Position numbers and translations under genes: made by a program. Of a stretch of 45,285 bases of DNA, positions 33,849 to 41,708 are shown piece by piece. The notes beneath the pieces were generated by a model. The model saw nothing but the letters and a program-made list of their open reading frames with translations, was not told the DNA's origin and did not search any database. Numbering within the stretch: the stretch's first letter is position 1; the number at the start of each line of letters is the position of its first letter. The stretch is taken from NCBI GenBank assembly GCA_022782305.1, contig JALFPC010000128.1, forward strand, positions 1-45,285. Direction: 5' to 3'. The DNA comes from Prevotella sp. (GTDB lineage Bacteria; Bacteroidota; Bacteroidia; Bacteroidales; Bacteroidaceae).

Positions 33849-34687
33849 AGCCTCTAAAGTATTTGTCACTGGCATTATTATCGTTGCCACTGCTCATGAC
33901 TTCTTGTAAGTCAAAGCAAGTTGTAGTAGAACAACAGCAACCATCAATCTCTATCGGCGTGGAAAAACAAAAAGAATTGAAAACTGTGCTTGCTAATGCC
34001 CAAACTGCTGAATTCGTAACATCAAAGGTCAAATTCTCTGTGTCGGAGGGCACACAGGAAATCTCGCTCACTGGTAATCTTAAGATGAAACGTGACGACG
34101 TGATAAGATTGCAACTCATGGCTTTCGGATTCGTTGAGGCTGCCAGAATAGAGTTCACAAAGGATTATGTGCTCATCATGGACAGGATAAACAAACAGTA
34201 TCTCAAGGCTTCTTATGAACATATCTCATTCCTCAGAAATAGCGGACTAAACTTCTATTCTCTACAAGCCCTGTTCTGGAACGAACTCTTCCAACCAGGT
34301 GAGAATAAAGTAACCGAAAGCCTGCTCAACAACTTCAAGGTTGAAGACAAAGGCAATGGTCTAACCCTCACCATAAGCAAGAATAATCTCGACTATAAAT
34401 GGCAGACTGCTAACAGTCTTATCAACCAAGTTAATGTTATCTATAATGATAAACTCAGAGGCGTGACAGGACTCAAATGGGATTATTCAGACTTCAAGAA
34501 CCTCGGCAACAAGTCGTTCCCAAGCAGAAACAATATCCTTTTTGCCACTCCAAAGAAGGAGATAAATATCAAGATGACGCTCAACCACCTCGGCAACGAA
34601 AGCGAATGGGAAACACGTACCGAAGTGCCAGGCAAATACCGCCAAGTGTCTGTTGACGATATCATCAGACGCTTCATGTCTCTCTAA
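33845..34687 (+). CDS. DUF4292 family lipoprotein, possibly LolB-like
   Basis: A 280-residue lipoprotein; signal peptide MKPLKYLSLALLSLPLLMTS with lipidated Cys21. The mature part fits the Bacteroidota DUF4292 family: TSKVKFSVSEGTQEISLTGN, LKMKRDDVIRLQLMAFGF, EAARIEFTKDYVLIMDR and YLKASYEHISFL. The pattern of paired amphipathic strands plus a glycine before an apolar strand (LMAFGFVEAARIEF) looks like the LolA/LolB half-barrel, and LolB is itself an outer-membrane lipoprotein; this is inference. It is translationally coupled to the TPR gene and followed by the EnvC-like gene. Confidence 0.8.
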   Translation: MKPLKYLSLALLSLPLLMTSCKSKQVVVEQQQPSISIGVEKQKELKTVLANAQTAEFVTSKVKFSVSEGTQEISLTGNLKMKRDDVIRLQLMAFGFVEAARIEFTKDYVLIMDRINKQYLKASYEHISFLRNSGLNFYSLQALFWNELFQPGENKVTESLLNNFKVEDKGNGLTLTISKNNLDYKWQTANSLINQVNVIYNDKLRGVTGLKWDYSDFKNLGNKSFPSRNNILFATPKKEINIKMTLNHLGNESEWETRTEVPGKYRQVSVDDIIRRFMSL

Positions 34688-34708
34688 ATAGTTGGAATAA
34701 AGGGCTTT

Positions 34709-36316
34709 ATGAATAAACTTGCACTATTGCTGATATTTCTCGCCTTCTCCTTGGCAGCACCGTGCCAGACACGGAAAAATGCTGCCAAGAAGAGGACTAC
34801 TACCAGCGTGTCTCGCAAGAAAACATCATCAAAATCCAAGACCAAAAGCAAAACCAAAAAGCCAACAACCAAGAATAACTCCAGCGGAAATGCCACCATC
34901 AGCGGCCTCAAAAGCCAAAGGGCTGACATTCAAAGAAATATCAGACTGCAGGAGCAGAAACTCAGAAGCAACCAGCTCGACGTGAAGAAAAGACTTCAGA
35001 ACCTGCTGGTGCTCAACTCCGAGATCTACGACAAAAAGAAGGCTCTCGATACCATTCGAAAGGATATCACCACCCTCGATACCACGATGGCAAGGCTCAA
35101 CAGGGAACTCGTTGACCTCAACCTTGAACTTGCCGATCGCAAGGAGAAATTCGTCAAGTCAATGCGTTATATGCACCGCAATAGGTCGATACAAAACAAA
35201 CTCATGTTCATCTTCGGCGCCAAGAATTTCTCGCAGATGTATCGCAGAATGAGATTTGTAAAGGAATATGCGTCTTATCAGAGTGCACAGGGTGAGATGG
35301 TCAAGCAGAAGCAGAAGGTTGTAGAGCAGAAATATGCCGAACTGGCTGAGTTTAAGAGGCAGAAGAGTTCGCTCCTCTCCAAGGGTGAGCATGAGAAGCG
35401 TGCCCTGGAGAGCAAGCAGACCGAGCAGCAGACCGTGGTGTCTTCGTTGCAGCGACAGCAGCGCACCATACAGGGTATCATCGACAGCCAGAAAAAGAAG
35501 GATGCAGCCATAAACGCACAGATAGACCGACTCGTGGCCATAGAGGTGGAGAAGGCACGCCAAAGAGCCATTGCTGAGGCAAAGCGCAAGGCCAAAGAGG
35601 CCGAAGCAGCTAAGAAAAGGCAGGAGGAACTGGCACGCAAGAAAGTTGAGGCCGAGGCTGCCGCACGCGAAAACCAGAAGCGCATAGCCGCAGCCAAGGA
35701 GAGGGAGCGCAAGGCCAAAGAGGCTGCCCGACAGGCTGCCAAACGCAACGAACAGGAGCGACAGGAGGCTGAAAGGCTTGCCCGACAGGCCGAAGAGGAC
35801 AGAAAACAGATTGAGAGGCAGTCGGAGGAAGACAACAAATCGCGTCAGCGTGAGATGGCACAGGTGCGCAAAGAGAGCACGCTTGTCTATAACCTCGATG
35901 CCGAAGATAGGCGCATCTCTGGCAGTTTCGAAAGCAACAAAGGACGCCTGCCCATGCCCATCAGCGGTAGTTATCGCATCGTAAGCCATTTCGGACAGTA
36001 TAACGTTGAGGGATTGCATAATGTAACCCTCGACAATAAAGGTATCAACATACTGGGACAGCATGGAGCCAAGGCCTTGAGCATCTATGATGGCGAGGTG
36101 AGCGCAGTCTTCAACCTCGGTGGCACCATGGGAGTGATGGTCAGACATGGCAGTTATATATCGGTATACTGCAATCTTGCATCGGTGAGCGTTCACCGCG
36201 GACAGCATGTGAGCAGCAAGCAGGTGCTCGGCACCGTGGGCACCGAAAACGTGCTGCAGTTCCAGTTGCGCAAAGAGAAAGCCAAACTCAATCCAGAGGT
36301 CTGGCTCAGGAGATAA
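34709..36316 (+). CDS. EnvC-like murein hydrolase activator (coiled coil plus degenerate LytM/M23 domain)
   Basis: A 535-residue exported protein: signal peptide (MNKLALLLIFLAFSLAAPC), a Lys/Ser/Thr-rich stretch, a coiled-coil region at about 65-270, a second Arg/Lys/Glu/Ala-rich helical region at about 275-390, and a C-terminal M23-like domain at about 410-535 (GRLPMPISGSYRIVSHFGQY). The peptidase motifs are altered: the expected H-x(3)-D reads LHNVTLDNKGINI and the later H-x-H reads LQFQLR, so zinc hydrolysis is unlikely. This is the pattern of EnvC-type amidase activators in cell separation. It is the last gene of the dut-TPR-DUF4292 run. Confidence 0.85.
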   Translation: MNKLALLLIFLAFSLAAPCQTRKNAAKKRTTTSVSRKKTSSKSKTKSKTKKPTTKNNSSGNATISGLKSQRADIQRNIRLQEQKLRSNQLDVKKRLQNLLVLNSEIYDKKKALDTIRKDITTLDTTMARLNRELVDLNLELADRKEKFVKSMRYMHRNRSIQNKLMFIFGAKNFSQMYRRMRFVKEYASYQSAQGEMVKQKQKVVEQKYAELAEFKRQKSSLLSKGEHEKRALESKQTEQQTVVSSLQRQQRTIQGIIDSQKKKDAAINAQIDRLVAIEVEKARQRAIAEAKRKAKEAEAAKKRQEELARKKVEAEAAARENQKRIAAAKERERKAKEAARQAAKRNEQERQEAERLARQAEEDRKQIERQSEEDNKSRQREMAQVRKESTLVYNLDAEDRRISGSFESNKGRLPMPISGSYRIVSHFGQYNVEGLHNVTLDNKGINILGQHGAKALSIYDGEVSAVFNLGGTMGVMVRHGSYISVYCNLASVSVHRGQHVSSKQVLGTVGTENVLQFQLRKEKAKLNPEVWLRR

Positions 36317-36355
36317 TAAGCATACAAAATCCAACCCTTTTGCCCCAAGAATGTC

Positions 36356-37426
36356 ATGATAAACTATAATCATAACGCGTTTCTAAACGATGCCATCCAG
36401 TTACTGCAGTGTCTTGTGACTATCCCTTCCATTAGTCGAAATGAGGAAAAGGCTACCGATGAAATGGCGCTTTTTATGCAAAACCATGGTATCTCATTCG
36501 TTCGAGAAGGCAATAATATTATTGTTGCCGATCCCCATCATGACACTGCCCGACCCACCATACTGCTCAATGCACATATAGATACAGTGAAGCCCGTGGC
36601 CACCTGGACCCTCGACCCCTTCACACCTACAATTAAGGACGGACGGATATACGGACTGGGTACTAACGACTGCGGTGGCGGACTTGTCACCTTGTTGCAG
36701 GTCTTCAGGATAATGGTTGACGCACCGCGCAATTATAATCTTATATATGTGGCATCGGCAGAAGAGGAAGTGTCAGGAGTCAATGGGTTCAGTCGTGTGC
36801 TGCCACTGCTACCAAAGATAGACCTTGCCATAGTGGGAGAACCTACAGCCATGCAACCCGCAATAGCTGAAAAAGGACTCATGGTCATAGACGCCGAAAG
36901 CCATGGCAAGTCGGGACATGCAGCACGCAATGAAGGAGTAAACGCCATTTATGAAGCCCTCGACGACCTTGTATGGTTGCACAACTACCAGTTTGAAAAG
37001 GTGAGCCCGCTGCTTGGCCCCACCCGCCTATCGGTCACAATGATAAATGCAGGCACCCAGCATAATGTGGTGCCAGACAAGTGCTCATTCGTTATCGACG
37101 TGCGCACAAACGAACTCTATACCAATCAAGAAGTATTTGAATTGCTCTGCCGCCACCTCAAGAGCACTCTCAAGGCACGCTCGTTCAGGCTCAGTTCATC
37201 ATCCATAGACTCCTGCCATCCCATAGTAGAGAGGTGCAAAGACATGGGGATGACACCCTTTGGCTCGCCCACACTCTCCGACCAGGCACTCATGCCGTTC
37301 ACATCCATAAAGATTGGTCCGGGTCACTCCACACGCTCCCATTCCGCCGACGAATATATATGTATGGATGAACTCGATGAGGCTCTCGACATATACATCA
37401 GATTGCTCGATGGACTAAACATTTAG
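36356..37426 (+). CDS. M20 family metallo-deacylase (ArgE/DapE type)
   Basis: A 356-residue M20 peptidase-family enzyme. Metal ligands are visible: LLNAHIDTV (His, Asp), GTNDCGGG (bridging Asp), SAEEEVSG (catalytic and ligand Glu), VGEPT and the late His in GPGHSTRSHSADEYI. A lid/dimerisation domain sits between (HGKSGHAARNEGVNAIYEAL). Family members remove acyl groups from N-acyl-ornithine, N-succinyl-amino acids or DAP precursors. In Bacteroides the arginine route runs on N-succinyl intermediates, so an ArgE-like desuccinylase is plausible, but no arginine genes are adjacent. Substrate undecided. Confidence 0.82.
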   Translation: MINYNHNAFLNDAIQLLQCLVTIPSISRNEEKATDEMALFMQNHGISFVREGNNIIVADPHHDTARPTILLNAHIDTVKPVATWTLDPFTPTIKDGRIYGLGTNDCGGGLVTLLQVFRIMVDAPRNYNLIYVASAEEEVSGVNGFSRVLPLLPKIDLAIVGEPTAMQPAIAEKGLMVIDAESHGKSGHAARNEGVNAIYEALDDLVWLHNYQFEKVSPLLGPTRLSVTMINAGTQHNVVPDKCSFVIDVRTNELYTNQEVFELLCRHLKSTLKARSFRLSSSSIDSCHPIVERCKDMGMTPFGSPTLSDQALMPFTSIKIGPGHSTRSHSADEYICMDELDEALDIYIRLLDGLNI

Positions 37427-37466
37427 CATTTCTTTTTGACCATATACACAAATAAATTAAGATTTA

Positions 37467-37498
37467 TTTGGCAAATTGACCTTTTTGCAGTATTTTTG
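37467..37498 (+). promoter_or_regulatory. Promoter of the acyl-CoA ligase/prfB operon
   Basis: TTTG at 37467-37470, a 20-base spacer, TATTTTTG at 37491-37498: full consensus, about 20 bases before the ATG at 37520. It excludes the longer reading frame that starts at 37436. Confidence 0.8.
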
Positions 37499-37519
37499 CA
37501 TAATCAAAACGATTATGCT

Positions 37520-39328
37520 ATGCGTATAGACCACCATTTGTCTGTGCTCGTGCATGAGCAGGCACAGAAATACGGAGACAGAGAGGCTCTTATCTACAGA
37601 GACTTCGGCGACAGTGTTTGGAAGAGTTATACATGGAATGACTTCTCCAATATAGTTAAGGTGACATCTAATGCCATGCTCAATCTGGGCGTCAAAATGC
37701 AGGAGAACATGGGTATCTTCTCGCAAAACTCTGTGCAATACCTCTTCACCGATTTCGGCGCATGGGGTATAAGGGCTGTCACTGTGCCCTTCTATGCCAC
37801 CAGCAGCGAAGAGCAAATCCAGTTCATGATCCATGATGCCAAGATCCGTTTCCTCTTCGTGGGAGAGCAAGACCAGTATGACAAGGCTCACAGGGTGTTC
37901 AGTCTATGCCCAACCCTCGAGCGTATCATCATCTTCGATAATAATGTTAAGAAGAGCGAACATGACCCAAACAGCATCTATTTCGATGAGTTCCTCAAAC
38001 TGGGAGAGAACCTGCCAAGGCAGACCGAAGTGGAGCAACTATATGATAGTGCCACGCTCGATGATGTGGCCAACATCCTCTATACCAGCGGTACCACAGG
38101 CAATAGCAAGGGTGTGGTACTCTCGCAACTCCAATATTTCACCGCACTGGCCTCCAACCAGCGATGCGTAGATGTGAGCGACAAGGATAAAGTGCTCAAT
38201 TTCTTGCCATACGCCCATATCTTCGAAAAGGGATTTACACTGCTCTCATTATCCGTGGGAGCCACACTCATCGTGAATACAGACCCACGCGAGGTGCAGA
38301 AAACCATGCGCGAAACCCATCCTACCAGCATGTGCGCAGTGCCCAGGTTTTGGGAGAAAGTGCTCATCGGTGTGAGAGAGAAGATTGACAACTCGAGCGC
38401 TTTCATGCGTAAGATATTTGAAAACGCCCTCGCAGTGGGACGCAAGCACAACATCGAATACGTGCTCAAAGGCAAGCGACCACCTCTACATCTCCACCTC
38501 GAATACGAGATGATAAACAGAACAATATTCAGTCTGGTGCGCAAGGAACTGGGACTCACCAATCCCAATATCTTCCCTACCGCTGGCGCTGCCGTATCGC
38601 CAGAAGTAGAAGAATTTGTCCATTCCATCGGTATCAACATGGTGGTGGGATATGGACTCACCGAGAGTCTGGCCACTGTAACCTGCGACCGCTCCAACCA
38701 GCCTGTCACCATAGGTTCGGTGGGACGACCCATTGATGCCATCAAGATAAAGATCAGCGAAGAGGGTGAGGTGATGCTCAAGGGCGACACCATATTCAAG
38801 GGCTATTACAACCGCGACGACCTCAACCGCGAGGCTTTCGATAGCGAAGGCTATTTCCATACTGGAGACGCAGGATATATAAACAATGGCGAACTATTTC
38901 TCAAAGAGCGAATCAAAGACCTCTTCAAGACATCCAACGGCAAATATATAGCTCCGCAGATGATAGAGTCGAAGATGCTCGTAGACAAGTATATAGACCA
39001 GATAGCCATCATTGCCGACCAAAGGAAATTCGTGTCGGCGCTCATCGTGCCCGATTACAGACTGCTCGAAGATTATGCCAAAATACACAACATTGAATAC
39101 TCAAACCGCGAGGAATTGTGTGCTAACAAGCAGATTTATGATATGATGGCAGAGAGAATAGATACCCTGCAGCAGCAGTTGGCTCACTACGAGAAAATCA
39201 AGCGGTTTACTATCCTGCCAAAGCATTTCACCATGGAAACAGGCGAACTCACCAATACCCTCAAGATGAGGCGTGGGGTGATATCCACCAACTATAAGGA
39301 AGTCATCGACAAGATGTATGAAGAATAA
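37520..39328 (+). CDS. Long-chain fatty acid--CoA ligase (AMP-forming)
   Basis: A 602-residue ANL-superfamily adenylating enzyme. The P-loop is YTSGTTGNSKG at 188-198, followed by NFLPYAHIFEKG, the adenine motif VVGYGLTESLATV, HTGDAG and the hinge/catalytic region with LFLKERIKDLFKTSNGKYI. It activates long-chain fatty acids to acyl-CoA via an acyl-adenylate. The start at 37520 (MRIDHHLSVLVHEQAQ) follows a consensus promoter; the extra upstream residues in frame include the promoter itself. Operon with prfB, 19 bases downstream. Confidence 0.9.
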   Translation: MRIDHHLSVLVHEQAQKYGDREALIYRDFGDSVWKSYTWNDFSNIVKVTSNAMLNLGVKMQENMGIFSQNSVQYLFTDFGAWGIRAVTVPFYATSSEEQIQFMIHDAKIRFLFVGEQDQYDKAHRVFSLCPTLERIIIFDNNVKKSEHDPNSIYFDEFLKLGENLPRQTEVEQLYDSATLDDVANILYTSGTTGNSKGVVLSQLQYFTALASNQRCVDVSDKDKVLNFLPYAHIFEKGFTLLSLSVGATLIVNTDPREVQKTMRETHPTSMCAVPRFWEKVLIGVREKIDNSSAFMRKIFENALAVGRKHNIEYVLKGKRPPLHLHLEYEMINRTIFSLVRKELGLTNPNIFPTAGAAVSPEVEEFVHSIGINMVVGYGLTESLATVTCDRSNQPVTIGSVGRPIDAIKIKISEEGEVMLKGDTIFKGYYNRDDLNREAFDSEGYFHTGDAGYINNGELFLKERIKDLFKTSNGKYIAPQMIESKMLVDKYIDQIAIIADQRKFVSALIVPDYRLLEDYAKIHNIEYSNREELCANKQIYDMMAERIDTLQQQLAHYEKIKRFTILPKHFTMETGELTNTLKMRRGVISTNYKEVIDKMYEE

Positions 39329-39347
39329 ACAGATTTACTAATTATAT

Positions 39348-40469
39348 ATGATCACAGCAGACCAACTGAAAGATGTCATGGAGAGGGCAGAGGCCCTGCG
39401 CAAATACCTTGACATAGACAAAAAGAAAATAGAATTTGAAGAAGAGGACTTGCGTACTCAGGCTCCTGATTTCTGGGAAGATCCCAAACGAGCCGAACAG
39501 CAAATGAAAAAGGTAAAGGGCATCAAGAGATGGCTCGACGGATATGAGGAGGTGAGGGTTTGTGCAGACGAACTCCAACTGGCCTTCGATTTCTATAAAG
39601 ATGAGATGGTGACAGAAGAGGAGGTGGACGACAACTACCAAAAGGCCATCGCTGCCATCGAAAATCTGGAACTGCAAAACATGCTGAGGCAGAAAGAAGA
39701 CCCCATGGACTGCGTGATGAAGATCAATAGCGGTGCTGGTGGTACCGAGAGCCAGGATTGGGCGTCTATGCTTATGCGCATGTATCAGAGATGGGCTGAG
39801 GCTCACGGACATAAGGTGACCATCAGCAACTTGCAGGATGGCGATGAGGCCGGCATCAAGAGCGTTACCATGGAGATAGAGGGTGGCGAATATGCCTATG
39901 GCTATCTCAAAAGCGAGAATGGAGTGCACCGACTGGTGCGCGTGTCGCCATTCAATGCTCAGGGCAAGCGAATGACCAGCTTTGCCAGCGTTTTCGTGTC
40001 GCCACTCGTCGACGATACCATCGAGGTATATGTAGATCCGTCAAAGATTAGTTGGGATCTCTTCAGAAGTGGTGGCGCTGGCGGACAGAACGTCAATAAG
40101 GTGGAGACGGGCGTGCGACTCAGATACCAGTATGTAGACCCCGACACAGGTGAGGAAGAAGAGATACTCATCGAGAATACCGAGAGCCGCAAGCAGCTCG
40201 AAAACAGAAATAATGCCATGCGACTGCTCAAATCACAACTCTATGACCGCGCCATGAAGAAGCGTCTTGAGGCACAGGCTAAGATAGAGGCTGGCAAAAA
40301 GAAAATAGAGTGGGGCAGCCAGATACGCAGTTATGTCTTCGACGACCGTAGGGTGAAAGACCATCGCACCAACTATCAGACTACCGATGTGGATGGTGTC
40401 ATGGATGGCAAGATAGATGGTTTCATCAAGGCTTATCTCATGGAGTTCCCCGTAAACGACGAGGAATAA
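39348..40469 (+). CDS. prfB: Peptide chain release factor 2
   Basis: A 373-residue class I release factor. The stop-recognition motif is SPF at 200-202, characteristic of RF2 (UAA/UGA), and the hydrolysis motif GGQ is at 245-247 within RSGGAGGQNVNKVETG. Many prfB genes need a programmed +1 frameshift at CTT-TGA-C near codon 25; here the same position reads CTT-GAC (39408-39413) in one continuous frame, so the autoregulatory frameshift is absent. Start at ATG 39348 with no Shine-Dalgarno. Confidence 0.95.
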   Translation: MITADQLKDVMERAEALRKYLDIDKKKIEFEEEDLRTQAPDFWEDPKRAEQQMKKVKGIKRWLDGYEEVRVCADELQLAFDFYKDEMVTEEEVDDNYQKAIAAIENLELQNMLRQKEDPMDCVMKINSGAGGTESQDWASMLMRMYQRWAEAHGHKVTISNLQDGDEAGIKSVTMEIEGGEYAYGYLKSENGVHRLVRVSPFNAQGKRMTSFASVFVSPLVDDTIEVYVDPSKISWDLFRSGGAGGQNVNKVETGVRLRYQYVDPDTGEEEEILIENTESRKQLENRNNAMRLLKSQLYDRAMKKRLEAQAKIEAGKKKIEWGSQIRSYVFDDRRVKDHRTNYQTTDVDGVMDGKIDGFIKAYLMEFPVNDEE

Positions 40470-40494
40470 TAGCCCATTTCATCGATACTATCAT

Positions 40495-40538
40495 GCCGAT
40501 TCTATCGATAATGATAGCCGATTCTATCGATGATGATA
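40495..40538. repeat. 22-bp tandem duplication downstream of prfB
   Basis: Two adjacent 22-base units (40495-40516 and 40517-40538) differ by one base; each contains TCTATCGAT. A third, degenerate ATCGATA lies at 40480-40486, which could pair with TATCGAT. It occupies the gap between prfB and the 46-residue gene. It may form the 3' hairpin of the prfB transcript, but no T tract supports a terminator. Confidence 0.8.
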
Positions 40539-40596
40539 ACAGAATGACAATAATAAACAAAACGACAACAATAACAATCTAAAAACTTTTTAAACT

Positions 40597-40737
40597 ATGA
40601 GCAAGACACAGAAAAATGCGCGCAAGGCCGCATACGAGGCCAAGCAGGAAAGAGAAGGCAAGAAGGTGGTTGAATGGATTATTGCCATCCTCATCCTCAT
40701 GGCCGTGGCTTACACTGTCTATATATCATTGGCATAA
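40597..40737 (+). CDS. Small single-pass membrane protein (46 residues)
   Basis: ATG at 40597 to TAA 40735-40737. The peptide has a basic, soluble N-terminus (MSKTQKNARKAAYEAKQERE) and one hydrophobic helix (about 24-45: VVEWIIAILILMAVAYTVYI). The clear split of charge then membrane helix, a start preceded by an A-rich leader (ACTTTTTAAACT) and codon use like its neighbours support a real gene. No family recognised. It is co-directional with prfB and the CYTH gene. The positive-inside rule places the N-terminus in the cytoplasm. Confidence 0.7.
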   Translation: MSKTQKNARKAAYEAKQEREGKKVVEWIIAILILMAVAYTVYISLA

Positions 40738-40778
40738 GGCCGTTGGGTCTTCTGCTTTCATCACTTCATAATAAAATA

Positions 40779-41279
40779 ATGAGTGGACTGGAGATAGAAC
40801 GTAAGTTTCGCGTGGTGAGCGACGACTATAAAACCATGGCCTTCGCCCATAGCCGCATAAAACAAGGATATATCAGCAGTCGCCAGGGTGTCACCGTAAG
40901 GGTTAGGCAACGTGGCGATTGCGGTTTCCTTACCATCAAGGGACCGTCTTTAGATGGCGGCCTCAGCAGGTATGAGTTTGAAAAAGAAATCTCGCTCGAT
41001 GATGCCAACCACCTCTTTGCCCTGTGCGAACCCGGCATCATTGACAAGACCCGCTATCTTGTGAAAAGCGGCAACCATACCTTTGAGGTGGATGAGTTCT
41101 ATGGCGACAATGAGGGTCTCGTGATGGCCGAAGTGGAACTCTCTGCTCCCGATGAACCCTTCCTGCGCCCCTCATTCCTTGGCGATGAGGTTACTGGCGA
41201 CCGACGCTATTACAACTCTCATCTCCGAACCAATCCCTATAAGCTTTGGAAAGAGGATAAAGCAGAGCAAATCCTATGA
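40779..41279 (+). CDS. CYTH domain protein (triphosphate tunnel metalloenzyme)
   Basis: A 166-residue protein starting MSGLEIERKFRV with the ExExK signature (residues 5-9) of CYTH/TTM enzymes. Alternating charged tunnel strands follow: VTVRVRQRGDCGFLTIKG, SRYEFEKEI, KTRYLVKSG, FEVDEFYGDNEGLVMAEVEL. Bacterial members of this size are mostly inorganic tripolyphosphatases; adenylate cyclase and thiamine triphosphatase are the alternatives. I start at ATG 40779 because the upstream in-frame extension runs through the 46-residue gene and does not match the family. Its 3' end overlaps the convergent vanZ-like gene by 89 bases. Confidence 0.88.
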   Translation: MSGLEIERKFRVVSDDYKTMAFAHSRIKQGYISSRQGVTVRVRQRGDCGFLTIKGPSLDGGLSRYEFEKEISLDDANHLFALCEPGIIDKTRYLVKSGNHTFEVDEFYGDNEGLVMAEVELSAPDEPFLRPSFLGDEVTGDRRYYNSHLRTNPYKLWKEDKAEQIL

Positions 41280-41625
41280 CGGCTGCCAAGGTCACACCCA
41301 TGGCATTGGCTGCCAAGTCTAACCAGTCGCCGCTGCGTCTGCCTCCCGTGCAGTAGGCCTGCAGCAGTTCAATTATTCCGCTCATCACTATCGGCGCCAG
41401 CCATGCACACAACAATAGTTTCTTCTTATTAATGCCATTGCGGTGCCTATACAGGTATTCGCCCCATATAACCATGCATGTGCCACCATACATTATTATG
41501 TGTACCCACTTGTCTATAAAAGCCACATCGTCGAGTTGTGTTTGAGGAGGCGTGAAAAACGACAGATACCATATTACCGCTATCAGAATGAGCGAAAGGG
41601 GGTATTTTCTTACTTTTTGATACAT
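41191..41625 (-). CDS. VanZ-like family membrane protein
   Basis: A 144-residue protein with about four membrane helices (LSLILIAVIWYLSFF; WVHIIMYGGTCMVIW; LLLCAWLAPIVMSGIIELLQ; ANAMGVTLAAVIGFALL). The pattern FIDKWVHIIMYG, IIELLQAY and GDWLDLAANAMGV is typical of the VanZ-like family, named for a teicoplanin-resistance accessory protein but of generally unknown function. It has a full consensus promoter at 41655-41686. The last 30 codons overlap the CYTH gene antisense. Confidence 0.85.
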   Translation of the reverse strand: MYQKVRKYPLSLILIAVIWYLSFFTPPQTQLDDVAFIDKWVHIIMYGGTCMVIWGEYLYRHRNGINKKKLLLCAWLAPIVMSGIIELLQAYCTGGRRSGDWLDLAANAMGVTLAAVIGFALLYPLSKAYRDWFGDESCNSVGRQ

Positions 41626-41654
41626 TTTTAGTATTATTACTTTGAATTATGGTG

Positions 41655-41686
41655 CAAAAGTAAGAAATATTTTATACTTTTGCAAA
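41655..41686 (-). promoter_or_regulatory. Promoter of the vanZ-like gene
   Basis: On the minus strand TTTG (41686-41683), a 20-base spacer, TACTTTTG (41662-41655): full consensus, 30 bases before the start at 41625. It interleaves with the plus-strand -7 box at 41675-41682. Confidence 0.8.
41675..41682 (+). promoter_or_regulatory. -7 element upstream of the first NSS transporter
   Basis: TACTTTTG on the plus strand, 27 bases before ATG 41709. The -33 position has no TTTG. The box lies inside the spacer of the opposing vanZ promoter, next to its -33, so the two promoters probably exclude each other. Confidence 0.5.
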
Positions 41687-41708
41687 CAAATTACAAGAAT
41701 AGTATGAT

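Noticed and set aside
35159..36373. A 404-codon open frame on the minus strand opposite the EnvC-like gene
   Set aside because: It mirrors the Lys/Glu/Ala-rich coiled-coil codons of the sense gene; its product is a Leu/Ser/Cys/Phe-rich string without domain features, and the sense frame has signal peptide and LytM-like domain.
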